A stretch of 8,114 nucleotides of DNA from an uncultured Spirochaetales bacterium (GTDB taxonomy: Bacteria; Spirochaetota; Spirochaetia; Treponematales; Treponemataceae): contig CAMGSV010000112.1 of assembly GCA_946061495.1 (NCBI GenBank), forward strand, positions 1 through 8,114, written 5' to 3'. Position numbers and translations under genes: made by a program. Shown piece after piece: positions 1-6,441 of this stretch. A model generated the notes under the pieces. It was given only the letters and a program-made list of their open reading frames with translations. It searched no databases and had not been told where the DNA came from. The stretch's first letter is position 1; each line of letters starts with the position of its first letter.

Positions 1-4
1 CAAG

Positions 5-1369
5 ATGTTTTTTCCACGATTTTTTCTGAAGGCACGGGAGGAGCATGAGGTTCTTCTTGGTTCTCCTTGGATTTATGACAATGAGATTCTCTTCGTCAAG
101 TACATGAAGGAGGGGCGGATTCAGCAGCAGGAATTCCCGGTGGCAGGAAGGGGAACGCTGCCGATGGAAAAGGCCTTTCCGGTGGGTGATGGTATGCCTG
201 TGGAGGTGTACTCCAAGTCGGGGCTGTTCCTGGGGACGGGCATCTTCAACGGCAGGTCAAAGATTGCCATCCGGCTGCTGAGTCGGGAAAAGCCAGAGGC
301 GATTTTTGGTGATCTGTCTGGCTTGGCTGAGAGGAATGTGGCTGATGACGGGGAGGCCTTCCATGGGCTGCTCCACAGTCAGGCCACCAGAGATTTCTTC
401 CTGCAGCTGGTAAAAAGGGCGCTGGATCTGCGGTATCTCTTCTATAGAAAGGCCGACTCCTACCGGCTGATCTTCGGTGAGTCCGACGGGATTCCCGGTC
501 TGGTGGTGGATCGCTACTACGATGTGGAGGGCCATGTGTTCCTTTCCGTCCAGTTCTTGAGCCTGGCGGTGGAACTCTTTCGGCAGGAGATTCTGCTGGC
601 TCTGGAGAGCCTGTGCCATCCCTTCGGCATCTTCGAGCGCAGCGATGTCCATGTTCGTGAGCTGGAGGGACTGGAGCTGCAGAAGGGCTGGATCGGTCCG
701 GAGCGGAATCCACGCATCACCATCAGGGAGAACGGCATCCTGCTGAAGGTGGACCTGGAGCAGGGGCAGAAGACGGGATATTTCCTTGATCAGAAGGAAA
801 ACCGCCGGGTGGTTGCCAGCCTTTCCCAGGGGCGGCGGGTGCTGGACACCTTTACCCATACAGGGGCCTTTGGTCTGAATGCCCTCTCTGGCGGGGCCAA
901 GTCGGTGGTTTCCGTGGACATTTCCCCGGAGGCGGTGACCACCGTGGAGGAGAACATCGCCCTCAACAAGGCCCTGTGCAAGGAGGGCCACACTATGGAG
1001 GCTGTCTGCTGCGATGTCTTTGACCTGCTGCGACGCTATCAGGAGGAGGGCCGCCAGTTCGACCTGATTGTGCTGGACCCGCCCGCCTTTGCCAAGAGTG
1101 CCGGCAAGGTGGACAAGGCCTATGGCGGCTACAAGGAGATTAACCTGCGGGCCATGAAGCTGCTGGTGAAGGGTGGCATTCTGGTGACCTGCTCCTGCTC
1201 CCACTTTATGGATGCCGCCACCTTCTATGACATGATTGCCCATGCCGCCAAGGATGCCCACCGCCAGGTGCAGATTATCCAGCGTCGTGGTGCGGCTTCT
1301 GACCATCCCCAGCTGGTGGGCTATGACAAGGGGGAATACTTGAAGTGTGCTGTGGTGAGGGTGCTGTAA
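5..1369 (+). CDS. rlmI: 23S rRNA (cytosine-C5) methyltransferase, RlmI family
   Basis: This gene encodes a 454-residue SAM-dependent methyltransferase of the RlmI/YccW family, which methylates a cytosine (C1962 in E. coli numbering) of 23S rRNA. A PUA-like RNA-binding domain occupies about residues 1-92, with SPWIYDNEI at 20-28. A linking domain follows, containing ESDGIPGLVVDR (159-170) and ERSDV. The Rossmann methyltransferase starts near the family signature QKTGYFLDQKENR (255-267). Motif I is VLDTFTHTGAFG (279-290), the SAM-ribose acid lies in VSVDIS, motif IV is DPPAF (358-362), and motif VI is TCSCSH (395-400). Cys398 aligns with the Cys of SCSG in E. coli RlmI and is the likely catalytic residue. 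The protein is about 58 residues longer than the E. coli enzyme, with extra sequence near 33-58 and 101-127. The ATG gives the usual family N-terminus, but only 4 bases precede it, so no ribosome site can be seen and an upstream start cannot be excluded. The stop overlaps the start of miaA. Confidence 0.88.
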   Translation: MFFPRFFLKAREEHEVLLGSPWIYDNEILFVKYMKEGRIQQQEFPVAGRGTLPMEKAFPVGDGMPVEVYSKSGLFLGTGIFNGRSKIAIRLLSREKPEAIFGDLSGLAERNVADDGEAFHGLLHSQATRDFFLQLVKRALDLRYLFYRKADSYRLIFGESDGIPGLVVDRYYDVEGHVFLSVQFLSLAVELFRQEILLALESLCHPFGIFERSDVHVRELEGLELQKGWIGPERNPRITIRENGILLKVDLEQGQKTGYFLDQKENRRVVASLSQGRRVLDTFTHTGAFGLNALSGGAKSVVSVDISPEAVTTVEENIALNKALCKEGHTMEAVCCDVFDLLRRYQEEGRQFDLIVLDPPAFAKSAGKVDKAYGGYKEINLRAMKLLVKGGILVTCSCSHFMDAATFYDMIAHAAKDAHRQVQIIQRRGAASDHPQLVGYDKGEYLKCAVVRVL

Positions 1370-2325
1370 TGTACAATGGGGTGGTTGTTCTGGGGCCCAC
1401 GGCCTGCGGCAAGACGGCGGTGGGAGTGGGGATTGCCGCCCGCTGCAACGGCGAGGTGGTTTCCGCCGACTCCCGTCAGGTGTACCGTCACCTTGACATT
1501 GGCAGCGGAAAGGATTTGGGGGAGTATACGGTTGCGACGGCCGCCGGAGACAGGCTGCAGGTTCCCTATCATCTGATCGATGTGGCACAGTTGCCCCAGG
1601 AATACAGTGTCTATGACTACCAGCAGGATGCCTACCGGGCCCTTGCTTCAATTTTTCAGCGGAAAGGGCTGCCGGTGGTGGTGGGGGGAACGGGAATGTA
1701 CCTGGATGCTTTGGTGAGGGGCTATGACCTGGTTCGGGTACCCACCAACGAGACCCTGCGGCAGGAGCTGGCGGGCATGTCCATGGATGAGTTGGCCCGG
1801 CGGCTGCGTGCTGTTCGGGGAGCCTTGCACAACAACACGGACTTGACGGAGCGCCATCGGCTTCTGCGGGCCATTGAAATTGCAGAATTCCAGGTACATG
1901 GTGGCGAGGTAACGGCGGCAGACATGCCCCCTAGACCTGATTTCCGCCCCCTTGTTTTCGGCACCACCTTTCCCCGGGAGCAGCTGCGTCGAAACATCAC
2001 GGCACGGCTGCGCTCCCGGCTGAAGGAGGGAATGATTCAGGAGGTGCAGGCCATCCACGACTCAGGCATTGCGTGGGGGCGGCTGGAGCGGTTGGGCTTG
2101 GAGTATAAGTTTGTGGCCCAGTTCCTGCAGGGAAAGATTGCTGGTGAGGATGAGTTCTTCTTCCAGTTGAATAGAGCCATCGGACAGTTCGCCAAGCGTC
2201 AGGAAACCTGGTTCCGTGGCATGGAGCGAAAGGGTGTGAAAATACACTGGCTTGCTCCCGGCACTGTGGAGCAACGTATTGACGAGGCCATGGCAATGAT
2301 GGCAGCCCAGGGGCTGGCAGTCTAA
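1369..2325 (+). CDS. miaA: tRNA dimethylallyltransferase MiaA
   Basis: This gene encodes 318 residues, the normal length for MiaA, which transfers a dimethylallyl group to N6 of A37 in tRNAs reading UNN codons. The P-loop is GPTACGKT (9-16). SADSRQVYR (32-40) carries the conserved Asp-Ser-x-Gln that contacts A37. GGTGMYLDAL (106-115), RHRLLRAIEI (162-171), GLEYK (243-247) and KRQETWFR (276-283) are the other family signatures. The segment after the QVYR box reads DIGSGKDL rather than the common DIGTAKP, a variant I associate with Bacteroidetes-like and spirochaete MiaA. I chose the ATG at 1369 because its A is the last base of the upstream TAA stop and GAGG at 1357-1360 lies 8 bases ahead. 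A GTG at 1345 would add eight residues that are not family-like. The one-base overlap suggests translational coupling with the rRNA methyltransferase, which would make this a two-gene RNA-modification operon. Confidence 0.95.
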   Translation: MYNGVVVLGPTACGKTAVGVGIAARCNGEVVSADSRQVYRHLDIGSGKDLGEYTVATAAGDRLQVPYHLIDVAQLPQEYSVYDYQQDAYRALASIFQRKGLPVVVGGTGMYLDALVRGYDLVRVPTNETLRQELAGMSMDELARRLRAVRGALHNNTDLTERHRLLRAIEIAEFQVHGGEVTAADMPPRPDFRPLVFGTTFPREQLRRNITARLRSRLKEGMIQEVQAIHDSGIAWGRLERLGLEYKFVAQFLQGKIAGEDEFFFQLNRAIGQFAKRQETWFRGMERKGVKIHWLAPGTVEQRIDEAMAMMAAQGLAV

Positions 2326-2340
2326 GACTGGCAGTCGGCC

Positions 2341-2372
2341 GTCCAGCCTTTGATTATGATCTGGGGCTGGAC
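2341..2372. terminator. Possible bidirectional terminator hairpin between convergent genes
   Basis: GTCCAGCC (2341-2348) and GGCTGGAC (2365-2372) form a perfect 8-bp GC-rich stem around a 16-base loop. It sits between the convergent ends of miaA (stop at 2325) and the small minus-strand gene (stop at 2382). There is no T-run on either side, so it is not a canonical intrinsic terminator. Its position is the main support. Confidence 0.4.
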
Positions 2373-2381
2373 AGCATCCAA

Positions 2382-2597
2382 TCAGGCGTTGGCTGCCAGC
2401 TTGTTCTTTGTGGGGATTTTTTCAATGTAGCCTGTTCTCAGGCAGCTCTCGAAGAGGCTCTTGCTGAGGAAGTCGGTGGTCTCCTCCTCGTAGCCGTCGT
2501 GGTCGCGGACAATCTTCACAACATATCCGTCTTCCATCTCCCTCAGAATTGTCATATAATCAGATGGGTTGGAGCTCTTCAGTCTGTAAAAATCCAT
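2382..2597 (-). CDS. Small hypothetical protein, 71 residues
   Basis: I do not recognise this gene as a named family. The 71-residue product starts MDFYRLKSSNPSDYM, is rich in charged residues (MEDGYVVKIVRDHDGYEEE) and ends in a short basic tail, KNKLAANA. It shows no signal peptide, membrane segment or cysteine pair, so a small soluble cytoplasmic protein is expected. A regular pattern of hydrophobic and charged residues suggests a compact alpha/beta fold. The ATG at 2597 is preceded by a strong GGGAGG (2604-2609) six bases upstream, which decides the start. A longer frame from a TTG at 2651 has no such site and would add 18 low-complexity residues. The gene converges on miaA and diverges from the TatD gene, so it is probably transcribed alone. 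That the frame is real is well supported by the ribosome site; the function is unknown. Confidence 0.72.
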   Translation of the reverse strand: MDFYRLKSSNPSDYMTILREMEDGYVVKIVRDHDGYEEETTDFLSKSLFESCLRTGYIEKIPTKNKLAANA

Positions 2598-2603
2598 GGG
2601 TTT

Positions 2604-2609
2604 CCTCCC
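2604..2609 (-). promoter_or_regulatory. Strong Shine-Dalgarno for the small hypothetical gene
   Basis: The minus strand reads GGGAGG with six bases to the ATG whose first base is 2597. This is one of the strongest ribosome sites in the window. It fixes the start of the 71-residue frame and argues that this small gene is translated. Confidence 0.75.
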
Positions 2610-2625
2610 AGTTTTTTTCTGTTTA

Positions 2626-2646
2626 GTTGATTCGCCGGTTGATTCG
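2626..2646. repeat. 9-bp direct repeat in a divergent intergenic region
   Basis: GTTGATTCG occurs at 2626-2634 and again at 2638-2646, separated by CCG (12-bp period). It lies about 30 bp upstream of the small minus-strand gene and about 70-90 bp upstream of the TatD gene, where an operator would be placed. No confident promoter can be tied to it. Chance duplication is possible. Confidence 0.4.
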
Positions 2647-2716
2647 GACAAAATCGCATACAGCCTTATTTTCGGTTTATGCCGGCGCTGATATTAGCTT
2701 TTTTATGAGGTACGCA

Positions 2717-3445
2717 GTGGAATATAGTGATGCCCACATTCATATTGCCGATTGTGTCGAATGGACGCTGCCTCCGGATACGGTGGTCTGTTCCTCCGCC
2801 CACTCTTGGGAGGAATTCCAGCTGGTGGAAAGAGCTGTCCAGGAGCATCCCGGCAGGGTGATGGCAACCTTCGGCATCCATCCCCAGAACCCGGATGCCA
2901 CCCTCTATCCTGTGCTGGAGGAGCTGGCCCGTCAGAAGCGGATTCAGGCGGTGGGGGAGGCGGGCTTCGACCTTTTTACCTCGGAATATCAGGCGACGTT
3001 GCCACGGCAGCTGGAGGTCTGGTGCCTGCAGTTGGAGTTGGCCAGGAAATACCAGCTGCCACTGGTGGTGCATTGCCGCAAGGCTATGGACAAGGTTTTT
3101 ATGTATACAAAGGAATTGAAAGCCCTGCCCGCTGTCGTGTTCCACGCCTATCCAGGTTCGCTACAGGAGGCTGGAAACCTGCTGCGACGTGGGGTGAACG
3201 CCTACTTTTCCTTCGGCAAGGAGCTGATTCGTGGCAGGAGGAACAGTATCCAGTGCGTGGAATCCCTGCCCTTGGAGCGGCTGCTGGCGGAGACAGATGC
3301 CCCCTACCAGACACTGCGTCACCAGGCTGCAACGCCACCTGGGGATATAAAGTGTGTGTATGGAGAATTGGTGAAAATTCGTGCTGTTGGAGAGGATGAG
3401 CTGAAAAAGCAATTGCTGGACAATTTTTGCTCCCTGTTTCAGTGA
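2717..3445 (+). CDS. tatD: TatD-family metal-dependent hydrolase
   Basis: This gene encodes a 242-residue TIM-barrel protein of the TatD DNase family (amidohydrolase superfamily), cytoplasmic metal-dependent hydrolases linked to DNA 3' end processing and quality control. Visible metal-site motifs are DAHIHI (5-10, HxH), FGIHP (52-56), VGEAGFD (79-85, Glu81), VVHCRKA (117-123, His119), FHAYPGS (142-148, His143) and ETDAPY (192-197, Asp194). The ending DNFCSLF matches the usual C-terminal NF element. The common HCFSG box is HAYPG here, and the protein is slightly shorter than the usual 255-265 residues, so it may be a divergent subgroup rather than an orthologue of E. coli TatD. I prefer the GTG at 2717 because TGAGG lies six bases upstream. 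An ATG at 2705 would add four residues (MRYA) but has only a T-rich run before it. The gene ends 14 bp from the convergent Hpt gene. Confidence 0.85.
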   Translation: MEYSDAHIHIADCVEWTLPPDTVVCSSAHSWEEFQLVERAVQEHPGRVMATFGIHPQNPDATLYPVLEELARQKRIQAVGEAGFDLFTSEYQATLPRQLEVWCLQLELARKYQLPLVVHCRKAMDKVFMYTKELKALPAVVFHAYPGSLQEAGNLLRRGVNAYFSFGKELIRGRRNSIQCVESLPLERLLAETDAPYQTLRHQAATPPGDIKCVYGELVKIRAVGEDELKKQLLDNFCSLFQ

Positions 3446-3459
3446 GGAGCGAAAAGGAT

Positions 3460-3849
3460 CTAGCTGGAGAGGGACTGCAGCTCCAGCAGGGTTTGCTGGT
3501 ACAGGTCGAGAATCCTATCCACAAGGAGAGCCGTGTCCTTGTGGTCTCCGGAGGAGGCGGCTGATACCTTGCCCCTGAAGATATCCTCCAGTTTTTGAGC
3601 CTCTGCCGCCAAGGGATTTGCACTCAGCTGGCGGGCAGCTCCTTTGAGCCGATGGATGTACTGGGCAGCCTCCAAGAATTCCTGAGATCCGTTGCTGCGG
3701 AACTGGCTTTCCAATTCCCGTAGTCTTTCCGGCTGGAAAGCCTTGTCTTCAAGAAAGGCGTCCACCAGAATCATGTAGAGGCTCATGTCATTGTCAAGCC
3801 GCTCCAAGGCTTCGTTCATGTCAATCAAAGTGGTTGAACGTTTTTCCAT
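3460..3849 (-). CDS. Stand-alone histidine phosphotransfer (Hpt) domain protein
   Basis: This gene encodes a small acidic helical protein of about 129 residues made almost entirely of one Hpt domain. Such proteins relay phosphoryl groups between receiver domains in multi-step phosphorelays. The phosphorylation-site helix is AAQYIHRLKGAARQLSA (61-77), with His66, the conserved Lys69-Gly70, and the following AAEAQKLE segment matching Hpt domains. No kinase or receiver gene is present in the window, so it is an orphan here and its partners cannot be named. There is no signal peptide or membrane segment. I prefer the ATG at 3849 because a consensus TATAAT at 3862-3857 predicts transcription starting near 3850. 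An in-frame ATG at 3858 would add MQP but lies upstream of that start point. Neither ATG has a clear ribosome site. It diverges from the signal peptidase gene and converges on tatD. Confidence 0.82.
   Translation of the reverse strand: MEKRSTTLIDMNEALERLDNDMSLYMILVDAFLEDKAFQPERLRELESQFRSNGSQEFLEAAQYIHRLKGAARQLSANPLAAEAQKLEDIFRGKVSAASSGDHKDTALLVDRILDLYQQTLLELQSLSS
3463..3487. terminator. Weak hairpin at the tatD/hpt convergent junction
   Basis: GCTGGAG (3463-3469) pairs with CTCCAGC (3481-3487) around an 11-base loop. It lies inside the last codons of the Hpt gene and just past the tatD stop. On the minus strand it is followed by a short CTTTTCG tract. It could end transcription from either side, but 7 bp with no proper T-run is weak, and it may only reflect coding sequence. 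Confidence 0.25.
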
Positions 3850-3856
3850 GGGTTGC

Positions 3857-3862
3857 ATTATA
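3857..3862 (-). promoter_or_regulatory. Candidate -10 box of the hpt gene
   Basis: The minus strand reads TATAAT at 3862-3857, a perfect -10 consensus. With the last T at -7, transcription would start near 3850, one base before the ATG at 3849. The -35 region would fall near 3880-3885, where only a poor match (TAGCAA) is seen. It overlaps the -35 region of the opposing lepB promoter. Confidence 0.45.
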
Positions 3863-3880
3863 GTATATTTCTCTTTTTTT

Positions 3881-3889
3881 TGCTATATT
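3881..3889 (+). promoter_or_regulatory. Candidate extended -10 promoter of the signal peptidase gene
   Basis: TGCTATATT at 3881-3889 is an extended -10 (TGn plus TATATT). Placing the last T at -7 puts the start point at 3896, exactly the A of the lepB ATG, so the mRNA could be leaderless. No ribosome site precedes that ATG, in keeping with this. No -35 box is recognisable, which extended -10 promoters can tolerate. Confidence 0.45.
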
Positions 3890-3895
3890 TAATGC

Positions 3896-5680
3896 ATGAA
3901 CTTCATGACTATCTTCCTGTACGGAAGTCTTGGCCTGAGTCTGGCCTTTTCTTTTTTGAACCTTGTCTTTGCTCCCGATATTGCTGTGGTGGCCTTTCCC
4001 CTGTCCCTGATTTTTTCTGCTGTGCTGACGTACATTTCCTTTTTCCAGATGTACCGGAAGGGGAATCTGGCGGTGGTCTTTCTTGTCCGCAAGCTGTACC
4101 AGTACCTGCCCTTCATCTTGTTGGTGGCCTTTGTGTTCCGTCGTGCCGGTGCCCAGGGAACAAGCCATTGGTTCGACCTGCTTTCCGTGCTGGTGTGGTT
4201 GCTGGCTACGATGTGTGGGCTTGGGATGCAGTTCCTGCTGGGAAACAAGCGCATTGCCGCCGCCTTTCCCCGGTGGGAGGAATTCCAGCAGGAGCGGGGG
4301 CAGGCAAAGCCCAATAAAATCAAGCGGTTCTTCAAGGAGCTTTTTGAGTGGGTGGACGCCTTCATCCAGGCTGCCTTTACGGTGGCCCTGCTGAACATCT
4401 TCATCATCCAGTTGTACGAGATTCCCTCCGAATCCATGGTGCCGGAATTCCTGGTGCGGGATCGGGTGGTGGTGTTCAAGACAGCCTCCGGCCCCAAGTT
4501 TCCCCTGTCCAATGTGGGCATTCCCCAGCTGCGCTCCTACGACCGGGGTGACATCGTGGTGTTCCGCAATCCCCACTATAGCCGTGACCGCCAGTCCGAG
4601 GTGCGGACCTTTGTGTCCCAGCTGGTGTACACCCTCACCTTTACCATGGTGAATCTGAATGTGGACGAGGAGGGCAACCAGAAGGCGGATCCCCTGGTGA
4701 AGCGGGTCACGGGCCTTCCGGGAGAGCAGCTGATGATGGTGGATGGTGTGCTCTATTCCCGCACTGCCGACTCCCTAGAGTTCACGGTGGTGGCGGAGGA
4801 TGCGCGGTGGGCGGAATGGAATGTGGCCGCCCTGCCGGAAAAGACCCTGGAGCATGTGCAGGACATTCCCCTGCCGGAATCGGCCTACCAGTCCATGCTC
4901 CGCTGCGAGGAGCTGAAGAACCAGTTGGACTACAACCAGGTGCGTCAGGAAGTCCTGCAGCTGGTGGATGAATTTGTGGCTGTGCGGAACCAGTTGTCCG
5001 GTACTGATTCAGCTGCTCCGGGAGCTGGCGCCACCATCATTCCCATGGCGGACCTCTTTGAGTACACCTTCTTCTCCCGTTCCGACGAGATTTCCCGCCG
5101 CCTGCTGACGGTGGCTGGTGGCGGCCGCTGGTTCAAGGAGTATATGACTGCTTGGATTGACCAGATTCCGCAGGAATGCTTCCAGGACAATGGGATGCTG
5201 GTGGGGGGCGACCGCTACAGCGACTCCAATTTCCGGTTGAACCTCATGGCAAAGCTGGCCTTCGGGCGGCTGGTGGTGCAGAATGCCCGCCTCACTGCCA
5301 GTGGCACTTCCATGGCCGGCTGGCGGCAGGATGCAGTTCGTATGGCCGCCCTGGATGAGATGCAGATGCTGCACCAGTACCTGATGCTGCTGGACCTGCG
5401 GAGTATGCCGGTATTTCCTGCCAATCAGGATGGCCAGCCTGCATATATTCCAGAGAATTCATACTTCATGATGGGAGACAACAGGTTTAACTCCCTCGAT
5501 ATGCGCCATTCCTATGACTCTCAGCTGGTGGCAGTCACCTCCTTTGATCCTTATTCTCTTCTGTACTATTCAAATATTGCTCCCCAGGCGGTGGGTGCCA
5601 GAGATATTCTTGGGACAACAGTTCTTCGGTTCTGGCCAGTAAACCGTTTTGGTGTGCCGGGAATTACCGGAAAGGAGTGA
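3896..5680 (+). CDS. lepB: Signal peptidase I with multi-pass N-terminus and long insertion
   Basis: This gene encodes a 594-residue type I signal peptidase (family S26), which cleaves signal peptides of exported proteins at the outer face of the inner membrane. Five likely membrane segments lie near residues 8-26, 29-50, 58-81, 94-115 and 155-175; E. coli LepB has two. The catalytic Ser box is IPSESMVP (176-183, Ser180). DIVVFRNP (219-226) is the next conserved strand. DPLVKRVTGLPGE (265-277) holds the general base Lys269. Box E is MGDNRFNSLDMRH (526-538), and the end matches the family (ILGTTVLRFWPVNRFG). About 258 residues separate Lys269 from box E, roughly twice the E. coli distance, because of an insertion near 290-515 rich in predicted helices. 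In box E the usual SxDSR reads SLDMR. The ATG at 3896 has no ribosome site; another in-frame ATG lies at 3905. It diverges from hpt and is probably transcribed alone, since a structured 98-bp gap follows. Confidence 0.9.
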   Translation: MNFMTIFLYGSLGLSLAFSFLNLVFAPDIAVVAFPLSLIFSAVLTYISFFQMYRKGNLAVVFLVRKLYQYLPFILLVAFVFRRAGAQGTSHWFDLLSVLVWLLATMCGLGMQFLLGNKRIAAAFPRWEEFQQERGQAKPNKIKRFFKELFEWVDAFIQAAFTVALLNIFIIQLYEIPSESMVPEFLVRDRVVVFKTASGPKFPLSNVGIPQLRSYDRGDIVVFRNPHYSRDRQSEVRTFVSQLVYTLTFTMVNLNVDEEGNQKADPLVKRVTGLPGEQLMMVDGVLYSRTADSLEFTVVAEDARWAEWNVAALPEKTLEHVQDIPLPESAYQSMLRCEELKNQLDYNQVRQEVLQLVDEFVAVRNQLSGTDSAAPGAGATIIPMADLFEYTFFSRSDEISRRLLTVAGGGRWFKEYMTAWIDQIPQECFQDNGMLVGGDRYSDSNFRLNLMAKLAFGRLVVQNARLTASGTSMAGWRQDAVRMAALDEMQMLHQYLMLLDLRSMPVFPANQDGQPAYIPENSYFMMGDNRFNSLDMRHSYDSQLVAVTSFDPYSLLYYSNIAPQAVGARDILGTTVLRFWPVNRFGVPGITGKE

Positions 5681-5686
5681 TTTGAC

Positions 5687-5751
5687 CTTCTGTATTTCTG
5701 ACGGGCCACGATTGTTCTTTCAGCAATAGTGGCTGTCCATATTGACAGAAG
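5687..5751. other. Nested inverted repeats in the lepB-DUF4912 intergenic region
   Basis: An outer perfect 7-bp pair, CTTCTGT (5687-5693) and ACAGAAG (5745-5751), encloses a hairpin with arms at 5705-5716 and 5722-5733. That hairpin pairs GCCAC with GTGGC and ATTGTT with AGCAAT (one G-U), with one mismatch between them and a 5-base loop. A T-rich stretch (5756-5764) follows the outer arm. It may end lepB transcription or bind a regulator. It is not a textbook terminator, because the T-rich stretch is far from the inner stem. Confidence 0.4.
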
Positions 5752-5770
5752 TTCTATTTTTATTCATCAT
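5742..5770 (+). promoter_or_regulatory. Candidate promoter for the DUF4912-GH57 unit
   Basis: A perfect -35 box TTGACA (5742-5747) is followed after 17 bases by CATCAT (5765-5770), a 4/6 match to the -10 consensus. Transcription would then start near 5777, two bases before the ATG at 5779, giving another near-leaderless mRNA. The -35 box overlaps the right arm of the inverted repeat, so the repeat could act as an operator. The weak -10 keeps confidence moderate. Confidence 0.4.
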
Positions 5771-5778
5771 GAGCGGAT

Positions 5779-6429
5779 ATGAGTGACATGAGGCTGAGTA
5801 GGGCACATCTGGAGACCTTGCCAACGGCGGATTTGATTGCCTTGGCAGATGAGTATGGCATAGATATTCCAGAGAATTTAAATAGACGATTTATAATTGG
5901 TGAGTTGTTGGAGGCTGCAGAGGAATGGGACGAATTCGAGGATGACTTGGAGGAGTCCGACCAACTGGAGCCAGCGGACCTACCCCAGACATACAATGAG
6001 ACAGTGATTTCTGCCGTGCTTCGCAATCCGGTGTGGCTTTTCGTCTATTGGGATGTAAAGAAAGACCATATTGTTCAGATTCAAAAATCCAGCAAGGTGC
6101 AGACCCTGAGTCTGCGGGTTGCCATGTTCCATCGTGAAAATCCCGATGTTGTGGCCGACACCTTCGATGTTCCCATCACCATCGACGATCGGAACCGCTA
6201 TGTGCTGTTGCCTGCGGGATTCGGCTTTGCCCGGGTGGACCTGGTGCTGGAGCTGGAGGAGGACATGCACGAGGTGTGGGCCAGTACCGGAATGATACGG
6301 CTGCCCCATGTCTCTGCGAGGCTTGCTAATCCCTTGCCCGACACGCCCGTTTCACCGGTGCTGAAACTATCTGGCTTGCCGGAGCTGCTGCGCACCCACT
6401 ACATGAACCATCGTCAGTCTTTTTTCTAG
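5779..6429 (+). CDS. DUF4912 protein with N-terminal SAP/Rho_N-like motif
   Basis: This gene encodes a 216-residue soluble, strongly acidic protein. Residues 7-46 (LSRAHLETLPTADLIALADE, then a helix ending FIIGELLEA) have the two-helix pattern of SAP or Rho N-terminal motifs, often nucleic-acid-binding. An acidic linker (47-66) follows. The DUF4912 core starts at LPQTYNETVISAVLRNP (68-84) and includes WLFVYWDV (86-93), the family hallmark. It continues as a beta-rich domain to about 176, with the rest a less structured tail. The biochemical function of DUF4912 is not established; the YW-type strand recalls carbohydrate-binding sandwich folds, but that is inference. From general knowledge, DUF4912 genes recur beside GH57 genes, as here: the GH57-like gene starts 12 bp downstream. 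The ATG at 5779 is preceded only by a weak GAGCGGA too close to act normally; the in-frame ATG at 5788 is an alternative. The first 60 or so codons are noticeably richer in A+T than neighbouring genes. Confidence 0.82.
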   Translation: MSDMRLSRAHLETLPTADLIALADEYGIDIPENLNRRFIIGELLEAAEEWDEFEDDLEESDQLEPADLPQTYNETVISAVLRNPVWLFVYWDVKKDHIVQIQKSSKVQTLSLRVAMFHRENPDVVADTFDVPITIDDRNRYVLLPAGFGFARVDLVLELEEDMHEVWASTGMIRLPHVSARLANPLPDTPVSPVLKLSGLPELLRTHYMNHRQSFF

Positions 6430-6432
6430 GAG
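6428..6432 (+). promoter_or_regulatory. Shine-Dalgarno of the GH57-like gene overlapping the upstream stop
   Basis: AGGAG (6428-6432) overlaps the TAG stop (6427-6429) of the DUF4912 gene and lies nine bases before the ATG at 6442. This arrangement favours translational coupling and near-equal production of the two proteins. Confidence 0.65.
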
Positions 6433-6441
6433 TCTAAGTCA

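Noticed and set aside
1345..1368. Upstream GTG start for miaA
   Set aside because: The extra residues MCCGEGAV are the out-of-frame tail of rlmI and do not resemble MiaA; the ATG at 1369 has the better-placed GAGG.
257..1651. A 464-codon open frame on the minus strand opposite rlmI and miaA
   Set aside because: It runs antisense across two well-supported genes, shows no recognisable domain, and is His/Pro/Gln-rich as expected from the reverse of GC-biased codons.
5445..5878. A 15-bp identity (ATATTCCAGAGAATT) between lepB at 5445-5459 and the DUF4912 gene at 5864-5878
   Set aside because: Both copies encode the same Ile-Pro-Glu-Asn in the coding frame, there are only two, and they are far apart; chance shared codons are enough.
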